Below the pieces are notes generated by a model. The model was not told where the DNA came from. It saw nothing but the letters and a program-made list of their open reading frames with translations, and made no database searches. Positions 25,062 through 34,899 of a stretch of DNA of 64,000 bases are shown one piece after another. The stretch's first letter is position 1, and each line of letters begins with the position of its first letter. The stretch spans positions 40,647,820-40,711,819 of the forward strand of contig OY987301.1 of the NCBI GenBank assembly GCA_963920635.1, written 5' to 3'. A program made the translations under genes and the position numbers. The stretch is from Pseudeuparius sepicola. Lineage: Eukaryota > Arthropoda > Insecta > Coleoptera > Anthribidae.

Positions 25062-27588
25062 TACAGGGAGACCCATTTGAATTGGAAGCCCGCGTAAATT
25101 TTTTATTTTTCATCCGATTTTAGCCAGGATTTTTTCCCTAAAGGAAGGTGACAAAAATTTAATTTGGTGCATAATTTCGGGGCTTTATCAATTTTAAAGG
25201 CCTAAAACTAATTTTTTTCTCGTAAGCAATTACAAAAATAATTTAGCGATTTTTATACCTGAAAACTAAGTCATTGGATTCGAGACCATCTAAAAAGGTT
25301 CGTACCAAGTTTCGTTAAAAAATAATAATTGCTATAAATAACGTTATATCATAATCAATATTGACTATTTATGAATCTGACTTCCTTGGTAGGATTGTCA
25401 CCTTAGACAAGGAAAGAGAGAGGACACTGTGCTCGCCGACCCTTCCATCTATAGATTTTCTTACGTCGTTTTGACCGGCGGCCATTTTATATGTGGCAGA
25501 CAAAGCGGGTACGTTGTGAGTTAATTTCGTGAATTTGTGAATAGGGTACCTACTTGACAATATTTTTAACTGCTCTAGAATTGTAGGTACTCAGTTTACA
25601 GTAGATGCACCAACATAACACGTAATAAATGAAACAACAACATATTTATTTATGATAATTAAAGATGAAGTAGCACAATTTTGTTCAGGCTAAAATCTAC
25701 AGTTTCGTGGTTTTATTGTCCAGAACGCCAAACGTGGCAACACTGTGCCTCTCAAGGCAAACGGAAATGCAATGTTTCCGGTGCCCGTTTGCAATAATTC
25801 GTGGAACAAGGGCAAATTGTACTTTTCTATTCAAATATCTCCAGCTTGCCTATGGATATCTGTTAGGTACTTAATGTATTTCAACCTTTAAACTTTAACT
25901 AACGCAATTTTACACAAAAATTTTGTCACATAAAGACTTTTATTACGAATATGTTCCGTATATTTACTATTCTATAGCACATGTCATCAAACACATGTAT
26001 ACCTAGTCTTCTTATCGGCAGTTGTCATTCCGTATGTCGCTAAATTAAAACATTAGTAGATTGTATCTGTGCGATTTATTATAGTTTGTTATTGATATTT
26101 ATAATCCGATGTTTGTTTGTACCTATGTTGTAGCTAGTAAAGTATTATGAGTTATTAACAAACGGAGAACCTGGGGCTAACGACCATCTTGAAGGCGCAT
26201 TTATAGAGGCGCCATAGTGGTTAGAAGTACTGAGCCCGAATTTCAACTTAGGCACAACCTATCCAAACAGAAAAACGATTGAATATTTACGAAAAAACAC
26301 TTCTTGACTAAATGTAGTTTCGCGGGGCATCCTAAGTCTCGGAGTTTGAGGTTAGAATTTCGAAATTTCAACTTGCAATTTTCACCGCAGAATAAGTTTA
26401 TTTCTCAGAACACTTCAATGGTATCGAAAAATTTCGAAGAAAGTCCAAAAACTTGCTAATTATGTAAATATATATGTATATTTTTAAATAATCGTAGGGT
26501 CTTAGGTAATCGGCCAGGAATTGTTTTATAAAGTTTGTAAAATTTCGTCAAGTACCCGATTAAAAGTAACAGTGATTAAGGGGGAAATATACTCTTACGA
26601 TGGTGAATTATTCAGCGTTCGGTTGCAAAATTAGAAGTAAAAAGCAATAGCCCGGGATCTCGTTTCACATAGGTAAATATTTACCAAGCTACCTTTGAAA
26701 GATGCCCAAAAATTTTTTTCTCAATATAACTTCTTCGAATTCCTTCTACCTTTTAGTATGCATTGTTTTGTTTGTAAATAAGACCAATATAATTATTTTT
26801 TTAACATCGTTTTTATTGAAAATTTCTTAATTGATTATGATACTTTCATAAAATATGGGCTGGTTTCCATGGGGGTGCATTATTTATTTTATTTTGATAG
26901 ATTCTAAATCGCCGCCAATAAATATATTTCAGCTATTGACACTAGCTTTAGATTTGGGAAATTATCTGCAAATAAATAGCAATATTTAAAATTATATGTA
27001 AATCGAAAGTAATTACCTTTTCATTTTTAACATATTTGTGATATTGGCTAAGAACGCGTTTCATGCTACGCCACTGGCCTGTCGTGCGATGTGGCAGTCG
27101 GTAACACGGCCGCGAGCGCTGTTAGTCGCCCTCTCTCTTTCTTTGTCTAAGATTGCCATCAATTGTTAGGTAAGTGAAGTTTTTGAAATAAAATATAATG
27201 TGTAGAATTTTAAATCGGCTAAATTACTAAATTTGAAGCATTCTGGACTTAGCTGTCGAATAACTACAGTTTTTTGCGTTTAAATAGTAGAAATAAAAAT
27301 TTGTGGCAATCCTAGGTAAAATAAACTTAAGAAGCCGGATTCATAAATTATCGAATATTATGACAATATTTTTAATAACTGGTTTTTTAATAAAACTTGC
27401 TACAAGCCCATTTTATATGGTCCAGAATCCAATCACTTAGTTGGTAAACGATTTTTTTTCTAAAATAAAAATCGTAGTAGGCTTTGAAAATTAAGACTAA
27501 GAGCTGAAATTTAGCACCAACATACAATTTATTGTGACCTTTAGAAAAAAAATACTACGTGCTTTCATTTAAAATGGGTCACCCCGTA
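25062..27588. mobile_element. 2.5-kb element with ~400-480-bp inverted repeats and a THAP relic
   Basis: Ends TACAGGGAGACCCATTT and an inverted TACGGGGTGACCCATTT. Inverted similarity runs inwards to about 25440 on the left and 27110 on the right (for example GACAAGGAAAGAGAG with the inverse near 27140). It sits in the last Rbp6 intron. The interior carries a broken THAP-type first exon at 26600-26672. Confidence 0.7.
26600..26672 (+). pseudogene. THAP-domain first exon, broken
   Basis: ATG at 26600 reads MVNYSAFGCKIRSKKQ, then an in-frame TAG at 26648, then PGISFHI and a GTAAAT donor at 26673. THAP zinc fingers start with a Cys a few residues after Met, then CxNR, then a FHxFP-like stretch. 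Here the second Cys and the SFHI segment are recognisable, the first Cys position reads Ser, and the stop breaks the frame. It is likely the DNA-binding start of the transposase that once drove this inverted-repeat element, or of an element nested in it. Confidence 0.5.
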
Positions 27589-28194
27589 GATTTGGCGACT
27601 TGCTTTATCTTAATTCAACATAATTTTTAGTATTAGTTTCAATACTATACTTTCTTTGTTACACGATAAAGTACCTAAACTAATCGCAACAACACCAATA
27701 AATTTCCGTAGAACAAAGAGTTATAATTTTACAAAATATACACTTTATTTTGTATCTCCGCCATTACTTCAATAGCTCAAAAAGAACTGAAAATCGGGGG
27801 GCATAATCTTTACCTATTATTTTCAATTACAGGACAAATTTTCATCAGTATTTGCATGAGCCTAAAAAAAAATAAAAGAACAAATCGTCGACTGCAGTAA
27901 AATTTCCCGTTGATATCGTTCTTTACTTTTGAAACTAATATATTTAATTAACTTAAAAAAAGTTTAGAAGACATGAGAAAATTATAAATAATGGAGTAGA
28001 AGGATGTCAAGAAATAAACAAAATGAATAATCCACGCTTAACGTCTAAAAGCAATAGAAATGAAATTAGTTGTAAAAGTTCGGGCGGCAAGAGCGTTTTG
28101 GAATACCTAATTAAAAAGCAAGTTTCTAATTAAACTTTGGCTGCATTTCAGGAGGTCGATACTTTAACAATAGTTAGTGTTCCGTGTTACTTAC

Positions 28195-28227
28195 CGTCGG
28201 GAAGTGCTCCAAGAGACCACATAAAAT
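28195..28227 (-). CDS. Rbp6: Rbp6/Musashi 33-nt microexon
   Basis: A 33-nt exon with a good pyrimidine-rich acceptor (TTTCTTTTTAG) and a GTAAGT donor. Read in the phase set by the upstream exon it encodes DFMWSLGALPD and hands on a G that completes Gly at the start of the 24696 exon. The joined peptide runs ...GRGAY-DFMWSLGALPD-GFPAAAY..., which resembles the linker of insect Rbp6 and the corresponding region of vertebrate Musashi as I recall them. Being 33 nt with phase 1 at both ends, it can be skipped without shifting the frame. It is far too short for an ORF scan and was found by matching splice sites and phase. A longer plus-strand ORF covering it is treated as a shadow. Confidence 0.8.
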
Positions 28228-29505
28228 CTAAAAAGAAACGAAAAATCGTAATTAGTAGAGTGCTTGCGGAATCGCGTGATCGTAACACTGAATTACAACG
28301 AAAAATCTATATTCAACTAAATTGGAATGTTAGCATTCATGAAATTTCAGCTACGTGTCTAAATCTACTTGAGAATCGGTCGAATCGCGAGAGAGAAACT
28401 AAAAGAAAGATCCGGTCGAGTTGTTAGCTATTCGAGTTAATTTGCTCTGCAGTAAACATTCGACTAAACTACGACACCTAAGGCTACGTTCAACACACTG
28501 TGTTTCTAGGTCGTCCTCTTAAAGGTTACACACTTTTAAAATGGACGTCTCGCAATGATTTATACAAGTTTCGGGGTGCGCTTATTCTGTATGTGAAAAT
28601 GTGTCACCTTTAACAAACAACCTTAACTTTAATCATTATGAGTAAACCCGCTGTTGCAACTAAAGTATAAAACTTTTAAACTTCAACTATATCTTATGTA
28701 CTTTTTCTATAAATCTTACTAAAACGAGTAACTCGTTTTCTACAGAAACTAACTAGAATAAATTTATAATTATTATGAAAAAAGTATACCTAGGCTGTTG
28801 GCATATTTTAACTTGTACCTTTATGTAGAGAGACTTAGTAAATGTTTAATGTAGGATTTAAGTAACAATACAGCAATTTACAGAATATACTTTACGAGAA
28901 CAATACGTTAAACTTTGACTAGAACGCTATGTTAATGTTGTTCTATGCTAGTATATACTGAGAGAGCACTGAGTACATACTTTTAAATAATTTAGTTCCT
29001 AGACTATATTAGTTGACTATACAAAGAGAAATTAAGAATGGCTTACTTTTGACAAGATTACTGCCTTATTGCCAAATAGGACATGCGTATATTTAAGCGT
29101 ATAATAAGCGTTTCAAAAATATTTCAGCTAGAGCAATAAGGCAGTATTTCCAAAAAATAAATATGAAGATTACAAACAATATCCCTACAAAATTGCCGGA
29201 CTTTCAAATATCATATAAATGCATAAAAATTAAGGAACATGTCGCGCACAGTATAATTAGAAAAATTCGCGACTCTTTTGAAAAAATACTTAGGAGGCCT
29301 CTTTGATTTCATTTGAAGATATACTAATATCAACAAAGTAATTCTTCAGCCAGATTTGACGAATGTTCCTAATAATTTACACATAAAATATATCATTCAT
29401 TATTCGCAATAGATCACAAAAGTCAGGCAACTTGTTCTTAGCTCTGCTATGCCTAATAAAACTAACGTATCTATACAAAAGTTTAGATCGCACCTTTGTA
29501 AGGCT

Positions 29506-29757
29506 ATGGCATTACATATATCAGACCAGGAGGATGGACACCCATAAAGGTCCATGGTACAAATCCCAGAGGACCTGAAAAGGTAGAACTACTGCCCTGC
29601 GGGGAACTTTTAATTTTTCTATACAACAAAAAACAAATCCTATCTATAGACCTAGGTCTGCTTAAGTGGTACAAAATATCTGATTCAAGCAAGGTCGCCG
29701 ACATAACTCTAACGCGGATCTTGCTTGAATTTTTCGTACAGTACAGCTCACTCTTAT
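29506..29757 (+). other. Open frame without ATG, protein-like, unidentified
   Basis: After a TAA near 29503 the plus strand stays open for over 80 codons to TAG at 29757. It reads IRPGGWTPIKVHGTNPRG and later LLPCGELLIFLYNKKQILS. It has no start codon and no clear acceptor. The minus strand of the same stretch is also open (29504-29704), so only one of the two, at most, is real. An inverted pair ATTCAAGCAAGGTC and ATCTTGCTTGAAT lies near 29680-29730. It may be a transposon ORF fragment; I do not recognise the family. Confidence 0.2.
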
Positions 29758-30979
29758 AGACACAGATGAAATTTCATGAACTGAGTGTAGGGAAAATGGC
29801 TGCCGTGTAACTTTTTTTGAGACTATCTAGGCATGCCGTGTACGATGCGCGACGGGCCGAAAGGGGGACTAAATGGTACAAAAGCTACGATTTTGAAAAA
29901 ATATAGATTAGCTAATTTTTCATTTTTTACCTACTTCGTTGTTAACTACTCGTTTGATTGAATGTATCTAAAGTCGGCGAAAATGACCAAAGCTCTTGAT
30001 TGTCTTATGTATTGAAAACCCAAACAGTGCCAATTTTAGGAATATTAAAACAAATTGCAAGTATATACATTATAATAACATTTTTAAATTATTTATATTT
30101 TATTTCGAGGGTTCTTGGTTCCAAGGAAAAACGTTAGTAGTCGAGAGTATAACTTGCACAAGTTGCTATATTGTATAGTGATGGCCAAATAGATGTAAAT
30201 TCCAAAGAATAAGCAGCGAAAAAATTTCAAATCTGGTAAATTTTCTGCCCAAAAAGATGCGGGATTTGTTTTTAAAATAGCAATGGGTGTAAGTTTTCGT
30301 CTTTTTCGAAAAGAGTAAATTTTTATGAGTCTGACTATGCCAATATTTGTCAAATAATGAAAAAATTACCATAAACATTTTTCAAGTTTTTTTCCCAAAT
30401 AAAAATCTATCAATCTACACTGTTAAAACCACATAAAACACTGTTTTAGAAAATACCACAACCAGATCTGATCTGATTCGCAACCACAACCCAAATTTAA
30501 AATTTTTTGATAGTCTACACATAGTTACTGTGGATTTAAGTCCTCTGAATTTACGGATAGCATTTTTCTTGAAGTGTGTATGAATTAAATAATTGTACCA
30601 GTAAATTTCTTGTGAGATACCTGACGTTGCTGAAACAGCCAAACACGATGTTGATTGTTTACATGGCTTTTAATTCTTTATTTTACTACCTAGTAATCGC
30701 AATAATTTGCTCTTCGGACCAGAGCAAAAACTCAGATCATTTTAAACTGCTTCGTTCATTCTAAAACTCGTCATTCGAGAAAGAATCAAAGGAGTTTTAA
30801 AGGCACGTTTCAATTTTTGTATTAGCACTAGAAAAATACACAATTGGTTGTGTTTAAAATCAACCAAGCATCCTGGTCAGTAGATTTCGCCGACCATCTT
30901 GGAACCTAAAGGAGAACTCTACCTAAACCGCATCTAAATCATCTACGTCCAGTCTTAATTTTTGTACTGTACTAACGAA

Positions 30980-31160
30980 ATACAGGCCACGCATGTAAAA
31001 TATTCCGCGACGGTTTTCCGAACACGATCTGCTTAAACCGTCGATACATTATTTATAAAGATATGCATATACGTCCACTTGTAAAACGATATACAGGGCC
31101 CCACTCCGGGCGTTGATCATTCGGTAGTGCCGAATATTTTAATAAGTAATATGGGAGCGT
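30980..31160. repeat. Block 1 of a direct pair, possible conserved element
   Basis: Resembles 31574-31752 along its whole length: ATATTCCGCGAC / ATATTTCACAAC, AACACGATCT, TTAAACC-TCGAT-CATTATTTATAA, AAAACGAT-TACAG, then CGAATATTTTAATAA. The two blocks lie ~590 bp apart in direct orientation and have diverged unevenly. Confidence 0.55.
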
Positions 31161-31573
31161 ATGTTTCAGTGGGTACTTTGGGGCGAGGAAACTGATATGA
31201 GGCCTTAGAGAGAAGGGGAAACCAAATTTTATAACAAATTTAAAGCAACGGATATGTTAAAACATGTGATCGTTTTTACGAAATACTATTATGTAGGTAT
31301 AATATAATCACAGTTTCCAGTATAAACGATTTGCACTAAAAGCATGCTATGTATAAACTCCATTTTAGGATTTGACTGCAGAACCAACCGTGTACTACTA
31401 TTTCTGGATTTCAGGGCTGTTTTTGGAAAAAGTTGAATTTATTTTAATCTTGATCGGAGAAGGCATTACAAAATGCTAATTTTGTCTGGAACGCTCTGTA
31501 TACCTCTACTACTTGGCTAGATCATCTAAAATTCATCCAGAGACGGCTTTAAATTGTTTACTATCTAATAGAA

Positions 31574-31752
31574 TATAGGCTACGCATATAGAATATTTCA
31601 CAACCGGGAGCAACACGATCTCCTTAAACCATCGATGCATTATTTATAAGGGTGTGTATACACGACCACTTATAAAACGATTTACAGAGGGGCCGACTCC
31701 GGCTCTGATAATATTCGTTGGGCCGTGTCGAATATTTTAATAATATTTAGGT
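31574..31752. repeat. Block 2 of the direct pair
   Basis: Second copy of the 30980-31160 block, with short conserved words kept between diverged spacers. No ORF in common and no terminal repeats, which argues against a simple transposon. Confidence 0.55.
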
Positions 31753-32432
31753 CTGAATATTTCAATAGGTCCGCCAGGGCGAGAGAAAACAAATAGAAGT
31801 TTGAAACGGGAAAAGAATATTGGAAATGTGGAACACATGAATCGTCTCGTTTAAAGAAATATTGTGTTCCAATACTGTTATAATGCTTTAAGTATACAGA
31901 GTGTCCCAGCTAAAACTTACCACCCCTTCGGAATATATGCGTGGTTTTTGAAAAATTGCTTTTTACCCGTCGATTTTGTTTTGGAGGGGGTCACCTTTTG
32001 AATTATACGTACCTATTCGTACATTTCGTTATTTATAAAATTCGCTCCCTCACCTCTAGAGCCATCTTTTCTATTTTTTTAAATGGGATTTTAACACGTG
32101 TGAAAATTAATACTTATTTATAAATTCTGATTCTCGTCAGATGTATATTGCGTTAGTAAATTAAGAAAACATGTTGTTAAACAAATAATAAAGATTAAAT
32201 AACATTTGTGCGATTGCGGAAATAATTATTCTGCATATTCTTCTCCGACCTGCATACATTTTCAGATTTTTATTTAGAATTGGGAGAAATTCGACTTGAA
32301 AAAAAGAACACAAATACCCAGAAAAATATGGAAATTTTGAACGTTCTTGTGTTGGCATATATAGTCCGAAATTAAATCCTTGGCGAATTCAAAACTGAAA
32401 TCTAAAAGTCAATTTTTCATTGGATTTTTAAA

Positions 32433-33313
32433 TACAGGATGATTAAATTTATTCTGGTATACTTCAACAGGTGGAGTTTTTTCACCGCCACCTCGTTTTC
32501 GCGATATATGGCGTTTAAATTACCGACTAGGATAGCATTCTCGCAACTACTACGGAAACCCTAGAAAACCGTAGTAATCCCAGTCGGTGGAGGACAATTA
32601 GTACATCACACAGATAAAGCTATTAAAAGGGGCGATACCGTGAATCCACAATTTGTCCAGTGTTCTTGACCATCAGCGTTGTTTTTCTATAAAGACATGT
32701 GCGTGCAGTCTGCCTCGACCTTGATTCGAACCAAGGTCGATCGAACGCAGAAAAACATGCAGTTTAAATAGTTAGCAATGCTCCGAATATCGCCACCCCG
32801 GCCCCTCTAATGGTCGAGGAAATTAAAACATGCCTGTCAAAAGCCACTGCGTGTGGAAATTTTATCGAAGATTTTACTTTCGATTATAAAGGAAAACATT
32901 ATGACATTTTAGTCAGTTGTTGTTAGTTCTGGCCAAATAGAAATTTAAAATTTATTTTTTAAAATGAAATAATTTTATCCAAAAAGCATTAAACGTTTTT
33001 TTTTCTTAAAATAAAAAAATGAAAAAAAATCTGTAGAGGAAGTATTAGTGTCTTTACTGCCAAAATAAATGTAGTGTAAATCCATATCTCCGCCACTGGC
33101 TATTGGGGAACTTAGTAAGTATTATCATATTTTGTGACACTTGATCAGTGCATGTTGTGTACCACAGTTAAAAAATTGAACGTTAACATTTTTCAGAATT
33201 TAAACATCATAAATCTCGAAAACGAGGCGGTTGCGGTTTTACCACAAAAGAGTAATATTTTCTCGTTTTCTACCACCAGTTGAACTGTCAGAATAAAGCT
33301 AAATCACCTTATA
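32433..33313. mobile_element. Inverted-repeat element, ~880 bp
   Basis: Left end TACAGGATGATT, then TTTATTCTG, TTCAACAGGTGG and CCTCGTTTTCGCGAT. The right end carries the inverse of each of these in order (33313 back to about 33200). The internal segment 32525-32665 recurs in inverted orientation at 57090-57222 with roughly 85% identity by eye, so part of it belongs to a dispersed family. Confidence 0.65.
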
Positions 33314-33588
33314 TTTCAATTTAGACTGTTGAATATAATATGGAATCATAATAATATTTCTTAAAACGGCCATCTTATCATAATTGAATCATTCATGATA
33401 TGTTTACGTGTTTTATTTTGATATTATGGAACATCAAACCACATTGAAAAATGATATTAAGGGAAAAACTGTCAATAGCTGTGTGAAGTTTGATGAAATT
33501 ATTATATTTTCCTTAAAACTTCGTCTTACAAATCGATAATTTCAAAATAAAACGTAATATACTATGCGCTCCAATTATGCGCACAATT

Positions 33589-33594
33589 TTTATT
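33589..33594 (-). terminator. Candidate poly(A) signal AATAAA for the read-through Rbp6 isoform
   Basis: AATAAA on the minus strand about 92 nt after the TAG at 33686, in AT-rich sequence right after the GC-rich exon. The position suits a short 3' UTR. No cleavage-site data. Confidence 0.45.
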
Positions 33595-33685
33595 TCTACT
33601 AATGATCCCGACGTACGGTATTTCCGTCAGGTCAACCCCCCCTACTACCGAAAACAAAGACCCGTCTGTCCCCCTCTTTCCGCCT

Positions 33686-34141
33686 CTACAGCCCCGGCGC
33701 GTACAACGCGGACAAATCCAGCCCGGGCACCGCGAGCAAATCGCCGACGCCGTAGGCCAGCGCGGGCGGCGCCGCTCGCAGCGGCCGCAGCGGCGCCGCC
33801 ACCAGCCGCTTGCAGCCGGTCGCCGCGTCGTACACGGCGTGCGCGTAGAGCGCGTGCGCGGAGGGCGCGTGCGCGGCCGCCGCCGGCGCCAGGATCAGCG
33901 CCGGTAGCGCGTGGCCGGCGGCGGACGGCGCCGCCAGCGGGTACGGCGCGTAGCGGAACGCGTGCGCGGCGGGGCCGGGGGCGGAGACGGCGGCGGCTGC
34001 GGCGGCGGCGGCGGCGTGCGCCGGCGGCGCGGCCGCTCCCACCACCAGCAACTCACCGTAGGCGCCGCGGCCGGCCGCGCGGCTCTTGGCCAGGTTGGCG
34101 GGCAGCATCACCTCCTTCGGCTGGGCCTTCTTGCACTCGAC
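33686..34141 (-). CDS. Rbp6: Rbp6/Musashi-family exon, read-through (alternative terminal) form
   Basis: Partial coding exon of a Musashi-type RNA-binding protein, which binds UAG-type sites in mRNA through two N-terminal RRMs to control translation. The RRMs are not in the window. The exon opens in phase 0 after a TGCTTACAG acceptor and reads VECKKAQPKEVM then LPANLAKSRAAGRGAY. The first motif is the conserved segment directly after RRM2 in Musashi proteins; the second fits the insect Rbp6 branch. If the internal GTGAGT donor at 34056-34051 is ignored, the frame continues for 123 more residues, rich in Ala, Pro and His with no domain, and stops at TAG 33688-33686. An AATAAA lies about 90 nt further on. 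Third codon positions are very GC-rich, unlike the surroundings. The family is firm; the read-through isoform is inferred from the open frame and the poly(A) signal. Confidence 0.82.
   Translation of the reverse strand, partial: VECKKAQPKEVMLPANLAKSRAAGRGAYGELLVVGAAAPPAHAAAAAAAAAVSAPGPAAHAFRYAPYPLAAPSAAGHALPALILAPAAAAHAPSAHALYAHAVYDAATGCKRLVAAPLRPLRAAPPALAYGVGDLLAVPGLDLSALYAPGL
34057..34141 (-). CDS. Rbp6: Rbp6/Musashi internal exon (short form, 85 nt, ends in phase 1)
   Basis: Short splice form of the exon above. It holds 28 codons plus the first base of a glycine or aspartate codon, and ends at TACG followed by a consensus GTGAGT donor. This phase-1 end matches both the microexon at 28227 (making GAT, Asp) and the exon at 24696 (making GGT, Gly), so either junction keeps the frame. 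The exon encodes the linker that follows RRM2. Choice between this donor and read-through would decide which C-terminal tail the protein carries. Nothing in the sequence says which form dominates. Confidence 0.8.
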
Positions 34142-34185
34142 CTGTAAGCAGGCGACGCACGAATCAACAAATGTACACCGCACGC

Positions 34186-34890
34186 CAATAATAATAATAA
34201 TCTTTATTACGAAACATAATATGCCACATCCTCAGAGAAATAACCAAGGATAGAGGGATCAACAGCCTCAAAATACATACATTTGTAGTCAACCAACATC
34301 TTATGCAAATTTACCGAAGTAAACAAACATTAGGCCCGTGTGTACAACGTTTACCTGAGATAGGTTATGTTATGAGAAATATCAATTTAGCCACATACCA
34401 CACACTTTCCCATTTTATACAAAATCAGTCACTATATCCTAAATACTAATAAATAGCCTTTAAATTAACAGAAAAACAATTAAAAACGGGAAAAATCCAT
34501 ACGTAAACAATAGGAAAACTTGACATGCTGGGCATACACAAAACAAATATCGCTGAAACGGACGCGGCGCCCGCGGCAGAAAAAGCAGCGTTGCCATGTC
34601 GGGGGGTTTGAGGTATCTGTGACGATTTTATTAAAGTGATAACTAGATACTATAATTACACTGCAATTTAGTTTTAGTTTAAAATTGTTACAAACGAGAA
34701 ATTAATAACTACATTTGTTAATTTAGCGTTATGGGAGGTGTGCCTTCATTGAATCTCATTATTAAACCCTTCTATTTTGAAATGAAATGCTGTAAACAAT
34801 GGAGTACGCGACATCACTCAAAAAGATGTTGGCTTTGCTTACTTTTTGTTCTTACTCCCTCTATCCTTGGTTATTTCTCTGAGGCCACAT
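34186..34890 (-). mobile_element. Non-LTR retrotransposon 3' end beside the Rbp6 acceptor, with inner inverted pair
   Basis: On the minus strand the segment ends AATAAAGATTATTATTATT, the same style of 3' tail as the LINE copies near 50320 and 57020. The tail stops about 45 nt upstream of the splice acceptor at 34142, in the usual branch-point zone. An inverted pair (GAGAAATAACCAAGGATAGA near 34239 with its inverse near 34862) bounds the segment, so another element may be involved. No RT motif seen. Confidence 0.5.
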
Positions 34891-34899
34891 CACAAATAA

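Larger units (their letters stand above)
24697..28194 (-). other. Rbp6 intron between the microexon and the last exon
   Basis: About 3.5 kb with phase-1 splice sites at both ends. Most of it (25062-27588) is one long inverted-repeat element. 24740-25061 and 27589-28194 are AT-rich and hold nothing I recognise. Confidence 0.7.
28228..34056 (-). other. Rbp6 intron between the 85-nt exon and the microexon
   Basis: About 5.8 kb between matched phase-1 splice sites. It holds the read-through exon extension, one inverted-repeat element (32433-33313), a direct pair of similar blocks (30980-31160 and 31574-31752), an unexplained open frame (29506-29757) and a lone element-like end near 31896. A 14-bp inverted pair (29061-29074 and 29131-29144, ACTGCCTTATTGC type) encloses a ~57-nt loop. 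The remainder is AT-rich with nothing recognised. Confidence 0.7.

Noticed and set aside
28137..28427. 96-codon plus-strand ORF over the microexon
   Set aside because: The opposite strand has matching splice sites, phase and a recognisable peptide; the plus ORF has no domain.
33577..34191. 204-codon Arg/Pro-rich plus-strand ORF
   Set aside because: Antisense shadow of the Rbp6 exon; composition is that expected from GC-rich codons read backwards.
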